64,000 nucleotides of DNA from Anaerolineales bacterium (GCA_030583905.1 CP129481.1:3626136-3690135), one strand, 5' to 3'. Positions 17,440 through 25,867 are shown, counted from the stretch's first letter. Numbers and translations are program-made. The notes: generated by a model from the letters alone, not told the origin.

Positions 17440-17838
17440 TTATTCAACCTGCTTCAAAATGTTCGGGATGACCTGCACAATCTCGTCACGCACACGGCGG
17501 AAATCCTCCATATCATCGGTCTGGGCGGGGTCAAAGAAACTATGATGAACCTTCTTCCCTTTCCCCAACCAAACAGGACATTCCTCCGCCGCCGAATCAC
17601 AGACGGTGACGACAAGATCGAACTCCATACCCTGAAATTCATCCGTCCGCTTCGACCTACCCGTATGCTGAATCCCGATTTCTGCGAGCGCTTCCAACGC
17701 CTTGGGGTGGATGTAGCCCGCAGGCTTCGTCCCCGCGCTGACGGCCCGCCACATCTCCCCCATCCGCGCGTTGACGATCGCCTCCGCCATTTGCGAACGG
17801 CAGGAATTACCTGTGCAAAGAAACAAGACTTTTTTCAT
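17440..17838 (-). CDS. arsC: Arsenate reductase, low-molecular-weight phosphatase type
   Basis: 132-residue LMW-PTPase-like, thioredoxin-coupled arsenate reductase. The P-loop CTGNSCRSQMAE (nucleophile Cys at about residue 8) and the redox Cys region VTVCDSAAEECPVWLG (about residues 78-93) match the Bacillus-type family. The ATG at 17838 is preceded by AGGAG; an upstream in-frame ATG lacks one. Works with Acr3: arsenate is reduced to arsenite, then exported. Confidence 0.95.
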   Translation of the reverse strand: MKKVLFLCTGNSCRSQMAEAIVNARMGEMWRAVSAGTKPAGYIHPKALEALAEIGIQHTGRSKRTDEFQGMEFDLVVTVCDSAAEECPVWLGKGKKVHHSFFDPAQTDDMEDFRRVRDEIVQVIPNILKQVE

Positions 17839-17907
17839 GAATTCTCCTCGTGTTTGCATCATTCTACCCAGCGCATGAGGAACGCAATGTTATCGTCTTG
17901 TTAAAGA

Positions 17908-18159
17908 TCACGCGGTCTGCAACGCGTCAGCCAACCAAGTCGTCACCTCGGCGGGAGTGGGGATCCGTCCCGAAGAAACCAGCTTTTCGTTGACGACCAA
18001 CCCCGGGGTGGAAAGAACGTTGTACGCCATGATGTCGTTGTAATCGGTCACTTTGACGACATCCGCTTCGATGCCCAATTCCGCGACGACCTTCCGCGCG
18101 ATCTGTTCGACGCATTTGCAGTTGGCGCATCCCGAACCAAGGACTTTGATGATAAGCAT
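17908..18159 (-). CDS. Thioredoxin-like small redox protein (redox-active disulfide 2 type)
   Basis: 83-residue thioredoxin fold. It begins MLIIKVLGSGCANCKCVEQ with a CANC active site and an extra Cys two residues later. NVLSTPGLVVNEKLVSSGRIP supplies the cis-Pro loop. AAGGAG lies 6 nt before the ATG at 18159. It follows the permease by 10 bp. This fusion-sized protein commonly travels with YraQ/DUF318 permeases and arsenic genes; it may supply electrons to ArsC or handle thiol-bound arsenic (inference). Confidence 0.88.
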   Translation of the reverse strand: MLIIKVLGSGCANCKCVEQIARKVVAELGIEADVVKVTDYNDIMAYNVLSTPGLVVNEKLVSSGRIPTPAEVTTWLADALQTA

Positions 18160-18169
18160 GTGAACTCCT

Positions 18170-19618
18170 TTAGTGTGCTGTTGCCAGATGATGAGCGTTG
18201 CGGCGATTGACCAACCATAACGCTCCGGAAAGTAGGGATATGAAGAACAGTAAATACAGTGAAACCAGGCCGATACCCGCGCCATCCACCCACGCGCCGT
18301 AGATGAGACCCGCCAGCGTGCTGAAGAGCGCGACCCAAGCCACGTATACCCACGCCTTAAAGCGACCGATGATGGTAGCGGTGATTAGGATACTCTGCAA
18401 ACTGAGTTCGGGGTCGGATATGAGGTACGCGAGCAATGGTCCGCGGTGCATGCCGAGAGAGAGGAACATCTGCGCGATAGGGACTTCGACCAGGGTGGGG
18501 AAGTACATGAACACGCCAAAGACCACACCGACGAAATTGCCCAATATCGTATTCTGTCCTGCCAGAGATTGAATCCATTCGGGGCGAATCAGTTCGCGGA
18601 TGACGCCGACTGCAAAAACGCCGACGATCAACAAAGGGAATATCTGTTTGACGAACTTCCATGACTCCCAGAGAAATTCACGCGTCTCGTCTTCGGTCAA
18701 TTTGGTCTTGAGCATCCAACCAAAAGCGATGACGGCGAGCAGGACGCCGAAGAATTTGCCCGTAAAACCGAGTGTCAAACCGTTTGCATTGGGCGTCATG
18801 CCGAGCGCGGCAATGAGCAGGGTAAGCCCAACCAATGCGGTGGAAATCCACGTCCATGCTTTGAAGCCGTCGAAGATGTTTTCGATGCCTTTCCATGAGG
18901 CAATACCAATAAGTAGCAACATGCCAATGAGGATCGCTCCCTGCGCGGTGACGCCCTCCTCGCCCCGACTCGCATCGAATGGGATGAGGTGGAAGAGGAA
19001 GTTCTGGAACTTATCCATGCCGCGGATGGGCAGGGTGACTTCGGCGTAGGTTTGTTTGAGGAAGTCGAATTGGAACGTGCCAGCTACGAGCAGGAAGACA
19101 AGTATCAGCAAAAAGATAACTCCGGCGCGGCGCATGGCAGCCTGACCCGCAAACATCACATCCGTAGCCGCGTCGTGTTCCGCGTCTGCTCTTTGGAAGA
19201 GCAGTGCCATGATGATGCCGATGCCGATCCCGAACGCCAGCGAGAGGACGAGGCGCGCAATCGCCAGATCCATGCCGAGGATGCCGCCCGTATAAACCAA
19301 AGCCAGTACGTTAACTGCAGGCGCGACGAACAGGAACGTGATAGCGGGTCCAAGCCCCGCGCCTTTTTTGTAGATTCCCGCGAAGAGCGGGATGACGGTG
19401 CAGGAACAGACTGCCAGCAAGAATCCCGCCAATGCTGAGGCAGGATAAGAAACATACTTGGGCGTGGTGCGTCCGAGATAATGCGTGACGGTTTCCTTGG
19501 GGATCAACGCAGTCATTGCGCCTGCGATGTAGAACGCGGGGAGCAGGCAGAGTAATACGTGCGCGGCGAGATACGAAGCGAGGTTGCCAAGTCCGCTGGA
19601 GAGCAGGTCGAGGATCAT
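18170..19618 (-). CDS. Permease of the YraQ/DUF318 family, arsenic-associated
   Basis: 482-residue multi-span membrane protein. It has the DUF318 motif AGFLLAVCSCTVIPLFAGIYKKGAGLGPAITFLFVAPAVN (about residues 65-105), with Cys-Ser-Cys in a helix, and a second repeat-like PTLVEVPIAQMFLSLGMHRGPLLAYLISDPELSLQS near residue 370. The start at 19618 overlaps the arsR stop by 4 bp (ATGA). Homologues are frequent in ars operons and proposed to move arsenic species; the substrate is not proven by sequence. Confidence 0.88.
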   Translation of the reverse strand: MILDLLSSGLGNLASYLAAHVLLCLLPAFYIAGAMTALIPKETVTHYLGRTTPKYVSYPASALAGFLLAVCSCTVIPLFAGIYKKGAGLGPAITFLFVAPAVNVLALVYTGGILGMDLAIARLVLSLAFGIGIGIIMALLFQRADAEHDAATDVMFAGQAAMRRAGVIFLLILVFLLVAGTFQFDFLKQTYAEVTLPIRGMDKFQNFLFHLIPFDASRGEEGVTAQGAILIGMLLLIGIASWKGIENIFDGFKAWTWISTALVGLTLLIAALGMTPNANGLTLGFTGKFFGVLLAVIAFGWMLKTKLTEDETREFLWESWKFVKQIFPLLIVGVFAVGVIRELIRPEWIQSLAGQNTILGNFVGVVFGVFMYFPTLVEVPIAQMFLSLGMHRGPLLAYLISDPELSLQSILITATIIGRFKAWVYVAWVALFSTLAGLIYGAWVDGAGIGLVSLYLLFFISLLSGALWLVNRRNAHHLATAH

Positions 19619-20019
19619 GTTATTCCCGATTTCAACGCGGTGATGGGAATCACCGCGGGCGTGCAATGCGGACACTCGCACGATGGATAATTTTTTGCGT
19701 TGATGAGCGCGGAGACGGATTCAGCGGGGAGTCCGCTCAAACGGGCGGAGGCAGTGATCAGGTCGAGCAGGGAGGCGTCTTTCAATCGGTAGAAGACGTA
19801 ACGTCCCTCGCGGCGGTCGGTCAAAATATCCGCTTTGCGAAGTGCCATCAGGTGTTGCGAGATGTACGCCTGCCGCCAGCCGAGCGCGGCTTCGAGGTGG
19901 CAGACGCAGGCTTCACCGTGACCGATGGCGAGCAGGATGGCGACGCGCTGCGGCGAGGAAATGGCGGAAAGCGGCGCGGCGATCTGCTTGGAAACTTGGG
20001 AAAGGGTAGATTTTTTCAT
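19615..20019 (-). CDS. arsR: ArsR-family metalloregulatory repressor
   Basis: 134-residue winged-helix repressor. The metal site at the start of the DNA-reading region is EACVCHLE, equivalent to the ELCVCDL motif of arsenite sensors. The recognition helix region is WRQAYISQHLMALRKADILTDRREGRYVFYRL. A C-terminal tail adds CECPHC, which may be an additional thiolate site. First gene of the operon; arsenite binding would relieve repression. Confidence 0.93.
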   Translation of the reverse strand: MKKSTLSQVSKQIAAPLSAISSPQRVAILLAIGHGEACVCHLEAALGWRQAYISQHLMALRKADILTDRREGRYVFYRLKDASLLDLITASARLSGLPAESVSALINAKNYPSCECPHCTPAVIPITALKSGIT

Positions 20020-20020
20020 A

Positions 20021-20068
20021 TTCGAAATTATGAATGTATTCTATCAATATATTCGATTTTTTGAATAT
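20021..20068 (-). promoter_or_regulatory. Probable ArsR operator/promoter region
   Basis: AT-rich region directly before arsR with two ATTCGA-type elements: the palindrome TTCGAA (20021-20026), and ATATTC...GAATAT (20049-20054 with 20063-20068). They are about 30 bp apart, close to three helical turns. Position and symmetry fit ArsR binding; no firm -35/-10 pair was assigned. Confidence 0.5.
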
Positions 20069-20081
20069 GATATTTGTAACC

Positions 20082-20123
20082 TTAAAAAAGGAAAACCCTC
20101 CCGCTTCGGACTACGGGAGGGTT
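20082..20123 (-). terminator. Terminator after menA
   Basis: AACCCTCCCG (20094-20103) pairs with CGGGAGGGTT (20114-20123). On the minus strand a T-rich run follows. The stem resembles the one after acr3. Confidence 0.85.
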
Positions 20124-20145
20124 GGTTCCAACCATCAAGTGGATG

Positions 20146-21177
20146 CTACCGCCAGAAATTTTGCGTGAATGGAAGCAGGCGCAGCGCCACATCCAAGAGC
20201 AAGCCGAGCATGAAGAGCGAGCCAAAGGCGCGGTTGTTGCGGAATCCGATCGGCGCGAAGTAGAGGGGCCAACCGCCCTGTCCCTCAGGGAAACCTTCGG
20301 GGCGGGTATCCGGTTTGGGCTGGGTCAGAGGCGGGATGCTCTGTCTCAGGGCGGGAAGGGCGAAGAGCACGATCAGCATCACGGGGGTGAAGAATTTCGT
20401 CGCGATCAAATATCCAGTGAAAAGGTAGGGAAGCACCATCATGGCGATGACGGTGTAGCGCGAGATCTTTTCGCCCAGCACCACAGGCAGGGTGTAAATC
20501 TTCTTGGCTTGGTCAACTTTGATCTTGTCGATATGTTTGCCGAAGATGACGGTGGTCACGCCAAGCACGTAGGGCAGGCTGGCGATGACGACTTCCCAAT
20601 TCCAGTTGCCTGTGAGCACAAAGTAGCCGCCGCCGATCATGAGCGGACCCCAGACCATGAGCACGGCAACTTCGCCGAGGGCAAGCCCTTTGAGGGGCCA
20701 GGTGTAGAAAAGCACAAAAAACGCGCCGAGACCGAGCAGGACCCAAGTAGTGGTGTTGAATTCGGTCTGCCAGACGAGGTACAAACCAGCCAGCAGTGCA
20801 AGGATGCCCGTGACGGCGAAGTAGGTCAGATGCTGGCGCTGGGTCATCAAGCCCGAGGCGACAGGCTGCGCGCCGTACATGGTGCGGTAGTAGTTATCCT
20901 TGTCCACACCGCGGACGAAGTCGGTATAGTCGTTGAAGATGTTGTTGCTGGCATGCGCCATAATGAGACCGAAGACCAGCGCGAGCCACGGGGCGAAGTT
21001 GAATCCGCCGTCGCGCCAGGCGAACAAACCCGCCAGTGCGGCAGAAATAAAGGTCATAATGAGGACAGCGGCGCGGGTGGAGATCAGCCATTTGGAGATC
21101 ACATCGAGTTGATCCCATTCATCCTTCGAAACTTCGGGGATGACGTTCAACGCTTTTTTCCACATTGCAAAATTCAT
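20146..21177 (-). CDS. menA: UbiA-family prenyltransferase, probable DHNA octaprenyltransferase
   Basis: 343-residue membrane prenyltransferase, probably attaching the isoprenoid tail to 1,4-dihydroxy-2-naphthoate in menaquinone synthesis. The first Asp-rich motif is NNIFNDYTDFVRGVD (about residues 78-92), and the second region is FGKHIDKIKVDQAKKIYTLPVVLG (about 213-236). Eight or nine hydrophobic helices are visible. The family also makes other prenylated products, but the MenA-like PVASGLM stretch favours menaquinone. A GGAGTG site precedes the ATG. Confidence 0.85.
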   Translation of the reverse strand: MNFAMWKKALNVIPEVSKDEWDQLDVISKWLISTRAAVLIMTFISAALAGLFAWRDGGFNFAPWLALVFGLIMAHASNNIFNDYTDFVRGVDKDNYYRTMYGAQPVASGLMTQRQHLTYFAVTGILALLAGLYLVWQTEFNTTTWVLLGLGAFFVLFYTWPLKGLALGEVAVLMVWGPLMIGGGYFVLTGNWNWEVVIASLPYVLGVTTVIFGKHIDKIKVDQAKKIYTLPVVLGEKISRYTVIAMMVLPYLFTGYLIATKFFTPVMLIVLFALPALRQSIPPLTQPKPDTRPEGFPEGQGGWPLYFAPIGFRNNRAFGSLFMLGLLLDVALRLLPFTQNFWR

Positions 21178-21263
21178 TGGTACACTCCTTGGGATTTTTT
21201 ATAAATTATATCCAATTTATCCATGTCCAACAAAAAAAACGCGATAAGACATGATCAGAATCA

Positions 21264-21340
21264 ATCCGCAGATGGCGCAGATCGAACAGATTTGAACAAG
21301 AAAAGAGAAAAATCTGCGAACATCAGCACAATCTGCGGAT
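21264..21340. repeat. Intergenic inverted repeat of 'CCGCAGAT' words
   Basis: ATCCGCAGAT (21264-21273) is mirrored by ATCTGCGGAT (21331-21340), with more GCAGAT/ATCTGCG words between. It occupies most of the 262-bp gap between menA and pfp. No gene is seen here. Confidence 0.6.
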
Positions 21341-21381
21341 AAACTTCCGTGACTTCTATTACCGATAAAATACATTAAAGG

Positions 21382-21416
21382 CAAGTGACTGTCACCTTGC
21401 GGGCGGCAGTCACTTG
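21382..21416 (-). terminator. Terminator after pfp, GTGACTGTCAC family
   Basis: CAAGTGACTG (21382-21391) pairs with CAGTCACTTG (21407-21416); a shorter GTGACTGTCAC palindrome sits inside. On the minus strand it follows the pfp stop by 23 bp. Confidence 0.65.
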
Positions 21417-21439
21417 TATTCAAACAGAAGGGATTCAGT

Positions 21440-22639
21440 TTAGAGTTCGCTGGTCATGATGAAGAGCGGCTTCATCTCGAAATTCTCGTACAACGGGCGG
21501 TAGCGCTCCGTGTCGTAGAAATTCTTCACATTCACGACCTTCTTGGTGGAGGTGACCACGTCGAGCGGGACGTTGTCGTAACGTCCGTTCTTCAGCACCA
21601 CGAGGCGTCCGTGGATGCCTTTCAGGAGCAGATCGAGCGCAAGATTGCCAAATGCCATCGGGGCAATGGAATCGATCGCATCGGGATCGCCGCCGCGCAC
21701 CATGTAGCCGAGTTTCTGGTTGACTACGTCGATTGCCTTGCCTTTATTGAACTTTGGTGAGATTTCCTTGATCTTGGCGGAGACGAGGTCGCCAATGCCG
21801 CCGAGTTTGGCATGACCGTACGCATCGGTGGTGCGGTCTTCGAAGACCATCTCACCGCCCTGATACATGGCGCCTTCGGAGATCAACAACACGGAGTAGC
21901 GGCTGGGGTTGGCGTTGCGGTCTTTGACCATGAGTTCGGTCAGGTGTTCGATGTCGAATTTGTATTCGGGGATGACGCAGCGGTTCGCCGCGCCCGCCAT
22001 GGTGGGCAGCATGGCGGTGAAGCCCGCATAGCGCCCGAAGACTTCCAAGACAAGAAAACGCTCGTGAGAACCGGCAATCGTCCGCAGGCTGTTGGTCAAC
22101 GAGATGGTGCGGGTAACGCAGGTGCTGAACCCGATGCAGTAGTCCGTGCCGGGCACATCATTGTCCATCGTTTTGGGGATGGCAATGACCTTCATCCCCT
22201 CCCGATACATGCGCACGCCGTAACTCAGCGTATCATCACCACCGATGGGGATCAGATAGTCAATGCCCAGAAAATCCAGGTTCTTCAATATCTCCGGGGT
22301 CAGGTCGTTCTTTTCGTCCGAATATTGGTCCTTGAGATGTTCAGGAACATGCGCCTTCCTGACCGAACTCGGATTGGTCCGCGACGTGTGCAGGAACGTG
22401 CCGCCGGTACGTCCCGCGCGGTTCACGATCTCCTCGGTCAGGATCTGGAAATTATTGCTATTGTCTGCGTCGTTATCGCGGATGACATCCACCAACCCGC
22501 CCCATCCGCGGCGAAGCCCGATCACCTTATAGCCTTCGCGGATCGCCCGAATCGTCACTGCGCGGATGGCGGGGTTCAACCCCGGCACATCGCCGCCCCC
22601 GGTCAAAATTCCAATTACGCCTTTCGTATTGCCAGCCAT
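21440..22639 (-). CDS. pfp: 6-phosphofructokinase, pyrophosphate-type by key residues
   Basis: 399-residue group-A PFK. The phosphoryl-donor site starts with TGGGDVPGLN. The two residues that discriminate ATP from PPi use are both of the PPi kind. The GGDD motif (G133-D136) has Asp where E. coli ATP-PFK has Gly104. PKTMDND has Lys156 where ATP enzymes have Gly124. Catalytic TMDNDVPGTD is intact. The ATG at 22639 is preceded by GAGGTGAAT; an upstream in-frame start is not. Expected to be reversible and so usable in glycolysis and gluconeogenesis. Confidence 0.88.
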   Translation of the reverse strand: MAGNTKGVIGILTGGGDVPGLNPAIRAVTIRAIREGYKVIGLRRGWGGLVDVIRDNDADNSNNFQILTEEIVNRAGRTGGTFLHTSRTNPSSVRKAHVPEHLKDQYSDEKNDLTPEILKNLDFLGIDYLIPIGGDDTLSYGVRMYREGMKVIAIPKTMDNDVPGTDYCIGFSTCVTRTISLTNSLRTIAGSHERFLVLEVFGRYAGFTAMLPTMAGAANRCVIPEYKFDIEHLTELMVKDRNANPSRYSVLLISEGAMYQGGEMVFEDRTTDAYGHAKLGGIGDLVSAKIKEISPKFNKGKAIDVVNQKLGYMVRGGDPDAIDSIAPMAFGNLALDLLLKGIHGRLVVLKNGRYDNVPLDVVTSTKKVVNVKNFYDTERYRPLYENFEMKPLFIMTSEL

Positions 22640-22661
22640 ATTCACCTCTTTGATGACAGGA

Positions 22662-22667
22662 ATTATA
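22662..22667 (-). promoter_or_regulatory. -10 box of pfp
   Basis: TATAAT on the minus strand, about 22 nt before the ATG, with GAGGTGAAT downstream. No clear -35 was found. Confidence 0.5.
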
Positions 22668-22723
22668 CCCGCTGACATTCCCGTCCGCGTCTCTCCTTAA
22701 CTGCCGCCTGCTCCTGCTTCACC

Positions 22724-23623
22724 CTAGCCTTCTCCCGGCTCCGGAACCGGCTGGACCGGCGCGCGGTGCGCCATGATGTTCTCCACCCAGAAGATGATGA
22801 GCGCCAACCAGACAATGCTGAAACCGATCAGGCGCGTGGTGTCGAAGGTTTCCTTGTACACAAAAACGCCAATCAGGAATTGAATGGTCGGGGCGAAATA
22901 TTGCAGAACGCCGATCATATTGAGCGGAATCTGCTTCGCGGCGGAGGCGAACATCAACAGCGGAATGGTGGTGACAATCCCCGCGCCGATGAGCAGAAGA
23001 TCGACCGTCACGCCTTGCTGTAAAAATGCGCCAGTACCGCTCGCCTGAACAACCGCAAGATAGATCAAGGCAACGGGGAAGACAATGCCCGTTTCGAGAG
23101 TCAAGCCATAGACAGAGCCGAGAGGCGAGAGTTTCTTGACCAGTCCATACAAGCCAAACGACACCGCCAGCGAGAGCGCGATCCAGGGCAGGCGTCCGTA
23201 AGTGAACGTGAGATACATTACACCGATGGCGGCGAGCACCACCGGAATCCATTGCGTGGGGCGCAGGCGTTCGCGCAGGAAGATCACGCCAAACAATACG
23301 CTCAGCAATGGGTTGATGAAATATCCCAAACTGGTTTCGACGATGAACCCCGCGTTGACGCCCCAAACATAGATCAGCCAATTGATCGACAGCAGAACGC
23401 CCGCTATCGCATAGATGCCGATGGTCTTGAGATTAAATGCCTTTGCGCGAAAATCATCCCACTGACGCGAGAGCAGGATGAAGATCGTCAGCAAACCAAA
23501 CGACCAGCCAATGCGATGCCCAAGCAATTGCAGGGCAGGCACTTGTTGCAACAACTTCCAATAAATGGGGAAGAATCCCCACATCGCATACGCGGCAACG
23601 CCGCTCCAGATTCCTTTGTTCAT
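22724..23623 (-). CDS. rarD: EamA/RarD-type transporter
   Basis: 299-residue drug/metabolite transporter superfamily protein with ten hydrophobic helices. RarD hallmarks include GVAAYAMWGFFPIYWKLL at the N-terminus, HRIGWSF, INWLIYVWGVNAGFIVETSLGYFINPLLSVLFGVIFLRERL (about 80-120) and QYFAPTIQFLIGVFVYKE (about 245-262). The substrate is unknown for the family. Confidence 0.9.
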   Translation of the reverse strand: MNKGIWSGVAAYAMWGFFPIYWKLLQQVPALQLLGHRIGWSFGLLTIFILLSRQWDDFRAKAFNLKTIGIYAIAGVLLSINWLIYVWGVNAGFIVETSLGYFINPLLSVLFGVIFLRERLRPTQWIPVVLAAIGVMYLTFTYGRLPWIALSLAVSFGLYGLVKKLSPLGSVYGLTLETGIVFPVALIYLAVVQASGTGAFLQQGVTVDLLLIGAGIVTTIPLLMFASAAKQIPLNMIGVLQYFAPTIQFLIGVFVYKETFDTTRLIGFSIVWLALIIFWVENIMAHRAPVQPVPEPGEG

Positions 23624-23689
23624 TCGTATCCTTCTTGATGAGTAATGACCGGCTGCGCCAAACAGCCCGATGATGCATTTGCAGGATGG

Positions 23690-24073
23690 TTAGAACGTCT
23701 CGATGGGCTGACGCCCCTGAAAGCCCGCTTCGATCTCGTGCCAGAACTGGATATTCCCCTCGTCATATTTCCAACACAGATACACTTCCCTGCCATCGCG
23801 CAACGCGCGAAAGTCGATCAATCCGATGGTCACATCCTTGATTTCAACACCCAAATCGTTCAAACGATGCATCAATTTGTGGAATTGATCGAAATCGGGC
23901 AGGAGTTTGCTCAGGGTCGCGCTGCCGCCGTTCCCCGCCGCTTTCTCCGCCATCTCCCACAACTCCGGTTGATGCACACGGATGCGTTCCGCGATGTCCA
24001 TCAACTCCCCCACCATCGGGCGGACGACGGTCAGCATTTCGTTGGCTTCGCTGGGTGTGTAGTATTTTGGCAT
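23690..24073 (-). CDS. DUF2203 family protein
   Basis: 127-residue soluble, largely helical protein. The N-terminal YYTPSEANEMLTVVRPMVGELMDIAERI and the C-terminal GVEIKDVTIGLIDFRALRDGREVYLCWKYDEGNIQFWHEIEAGFQGRQPI are the DUF2203 plan. The ATG at 24073 is set by its promoter: -35 TGGACT, 17 bp, -10 TATACT ends 7 nt before the ATG, so the mRNA may be leaderless. Function unknown. Confidence 0.88.
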   Translation of the reverse strand: MPKYYTPSEANEMLTVVRPMVGELMDIAERIRVHQPELWEMAEKAAGNGGSATLSKLLPDFDQFHKLMHRLNDLGVEIKDVTIGLIDFRALRDGREVYLCWKYDEGNIQFWHEIEAGFQGRQPIETF

Positions 24074-24080
24074 GGACGGG

Positions 24081-24109
24081 AGTATACACCAAGGAAAAAA
24101 TTCAGTCCA
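24081..24109 (-). promoter_or_regulatory. Promoter of the DUF2203 gene, probably leaderless
   Basis: Minus strand TGGACT (24104-24109), a 17-bp spacer and TATACT (24081-24086), then 7 nt to the ATG. Confidence 0.65.
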
Positions 24110-24168
24110 TTTCAGGAACTTTTTTTCTGAAAGCACCGTCTTACCCGGAAAGCAAAAGGAGATCCACC

Positions 24169-24309
24169 ATGAAAGCATCGCGTTTCTTACTGGTCATCAG
24201 TTCATTGAGTTCATTCTTCATCGCCGTTCTTGCGTCCAATCACCGCCTGCGTTCTAAAAAGCAACTGCGGGAGATCCAGCAACGGCTTGACGTGTTCGGC
24301 TCGCGCTAA
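24169..24309 (+). CDS. Small single-span membrane protein
   Basis: 46 residues: MKASRFLLVISSLSSFFIAV forms one hydrophobic span, followed by a charged tail (NHRLRSKKQLREIQQRLDVFGSR). A strong AAGGAG site lies 7 nt before the ATG, and a terminator follows 18 bp after the stop. Both support a real gene. No family recognised. Confidence 0.7.
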   Translation: MKASRFLLVISSLSSFFIAVLASNHRLRSKKQLREIQQRLDVFGSR

Positions 24310-24327
24310 TGAACGACCCTGAAAATG

Positions 24328-24362
24328 ACGCCCGCAGAGTGACATCTCCGCGGGCGTTTTTG
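24328..24362 (+). terminator. Terminator after the small membrane protein
   Basis: ACGCCCGC (24328-24335) pairs with GCGGGCGT (24350-24357), then five T residues. Confidence 0.85.
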
Positions 24363-24575
24363 TCATGCCGGTGTGGCGGTGTATCCCTTCTTCTTCACCG
24401 CCGCGATGATCTGTTCGTCGGTCAATTTGGATTCGTCGTATTCGATGACCATTTCCAGTTTGTGATAACTGGCGTTGATTTCCTTCACGCCTTCGAGATC
24501 GTCCTCAAGGGCTTCGAGCTTCATGGCACAGTTGGAACAGGTCATGTCGGAAATTTTGAAGGTTTTCTTTATCAT
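24363..24575 (-). CDS. Heavy-metal-associated (HMA) domain protein
   Basis: 70-residue ferredoxin-like HMA domain with the Cu(I) motif MTCSNC (about residues 11-16), typical of copper chaperones. It is the last gene of the copper block, 92 bp after the TauE/cupredoxin gene, across a repeat. The start at 24575 gives the standard domain length. Probably hands copper to CopA or stores it. Confidence 0.88.
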   Translation of the reverse strand: MIKKTFKISDMTCSNCAMKLEALEDDLEGVKEINASYHKLEMVIEYDESKLTDEQIIAAVKKKGYTATPA

Positions 24576-24593
24576 GTGTCGCTTCTTATTGTT

Positions 24594-24660
24594 GGTTTCG
24601 ATACGGCGGCGCTGGTTAAGTAGCCCGAAGGGCATATCGAAACCCGCCGCCTACTCAACC
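24594..24660. repeat. Dispersed repeat with GGTTTCGATA inverted ends
   Basis: GGTTTCGATA (24594-24603) is mirrored by TATCGAAACC (24635-24644); between and beyond lie CGGCGGCG/CGCCGCC and CTGGTTAAGTAG/CTACTCAACCA words. It looks like a small non-autonomous repeat inserted between two copper genes. Confidence 0.55.
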
Positions 24661-24667
24661 AACGAAT

Positions 24668-25867
24668 CTATTCAAAAATGATCTGCCCTGTGTACATACC
24701 CATCGAGCAGGTGAAGAACAGTGTGCTGCCCGCCTTCTGGGCAGGGATGTTCACCTGGACCGTGCCTGTATCGGGAAGTAATTGATAGAAATTCAATTTT
24801 GGGATGACGAAGTCACGCGCACAGGAATAGGTCTTGTCCGTGACGAGGTTGAGGGTCAGATCGGTATTTGCGGGGGCTTTCAACGCGGCTGGGAAGTATC
24901 CGCTGTTTTGGACGTTGAGGGTGATCGCGCCGTCGGCGGAGAGGGAATCGCTTCCGGCGGTGGAAACGCTCGAGGCTGGGAACAGGTTGCGGGTCATGTT
25001 TTGAAGCGAGAGCGGGGAACCCATCAGGTTGAGTCCGTTCTCAATCGTCACGAGTCCCAAAATCAAAACAACGGCGGCGACAAATCGCATGAAGAATTTT
25101 TCGAGGCGGGCGCCGAGTTCGGTCGTCAGATAGGCGACAATGAAAAAGACGGGGCTGGTGCCAAGTGTGAATGCGAACATGAGCGCGGCGCCCATGGCGA
25201 TGCTGCCCGTGCCAAGCGCGGTCGCCATCATGGCTTGCGTCACGCCGCAGGGAATGAAAACGGTGAGGAAACCGAGGAAAAGCGGAGTGGCGGTATCGGT
25301 GCCCTTTGCCGTTCTGCGGATATAACGCGTGATGAATTTGGGCGGTTCGATGGAAAAATAACGGAAGATCGGATGGACGTTGAACATGCGCAAGGCATTG
25401 CCGACCATGAATATGCCAATGGCGACCAGAAGCAATGCGCGCGAAATGGGGCTGAGGGTGAGATATGAGCCGAGCCAGCCGAGAAGCGCGCCGAGCAGAG
25501 TGTAGGCGACCAGTTTTGAAACAAGGAATAGAAAGATCGGAAGCGCGCTGTTGGTCCTTTGGGTTGGCATCGCTTTTTGCCGGGTCTTTTTGCCTTGCGG
25601 GATGTTCGCAACATAATCCTGCTCGATCTGGTGCGCGAGCGAACTGGCAAGCAGACCGCCCTGCACAGCGAGACAACTCAACCCGCCGGTGGTGATGCCC
25701 GTGACAAAGGCAACCAGCAACTGGCTCATGATGCCCGAGTCGCGCGCGATGTTCACAGTCTGCGAATCGGACTGGAAGACGATCATCCCAAATGCAATGG
25801 CAACCAGCAGGATGCCAAGCGTTACAACGACAACGGGATCAACAGAGGGATTTTGTTTCCTACTCAT
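24668..25867 (-). CDS. TauE/SafE-like (UreH) membrane protein fused to a cupredoxin-like domain
   Basis: 399 residues. After one N-terminal span come about six further helices of the sulfite-exporter/UreH-like family (GITTGGLSCLAVQGGLLASS near residue 60 and FIPCGVTQAMMATALGTGSIAMGAALMFAFTLGTSPVFF near 205-245, with metal-prone Cys and Met). Residues 300-399 form a beta-rich cupredoxin-like domain with CARDF and the C-terminal CSMGMYTG, plausible copper ligands. Placement directly after copA supports a role in copper handling across the membrane (inference). Confidence 0.82.
   Translation of the reverse strand: MSRKQNPSVDPVVVVTLGILLVAIAFGMIVFQSDSQTVNIARDSGIMSQLLVAFVTGITTGGLSCLAVQGGLLASSLAHQIEQDYVANIPQGKKTRQKAMPTQRTNSALPIFLFLVSKLVAYTLLGALLGWLGSYLTLSPISRALLLVAIGIFMVGNALRMFNVHPIFRYFSIEPPKFITRYIRRTAKGTDTATPLFLGFLTVFIPCGVTQAMMATALGTGSIAMGAALMFAFTLGTSPVFFIVAYLTTELGARLEKFFMRFVAAVVLILGLVTIENGLNLMGSPLSLQNMTRNLFPASSVSTAGSDSLSADGAITLNVQNSGYFPAALKAPANTDLTLNLVTDKTYSCARDFVIPKLNFYQLLPDTGTVQVNIPAQKAGSTLFFTCSMGMYTGQIIFE

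Noticed and set aside
20122..21204. 360-codon plus-strand frame rich in charged residues
   Set aside because: Antisense of menA, a membrane protein; the His/Glu/Asp-rich product is typical of such shadows.
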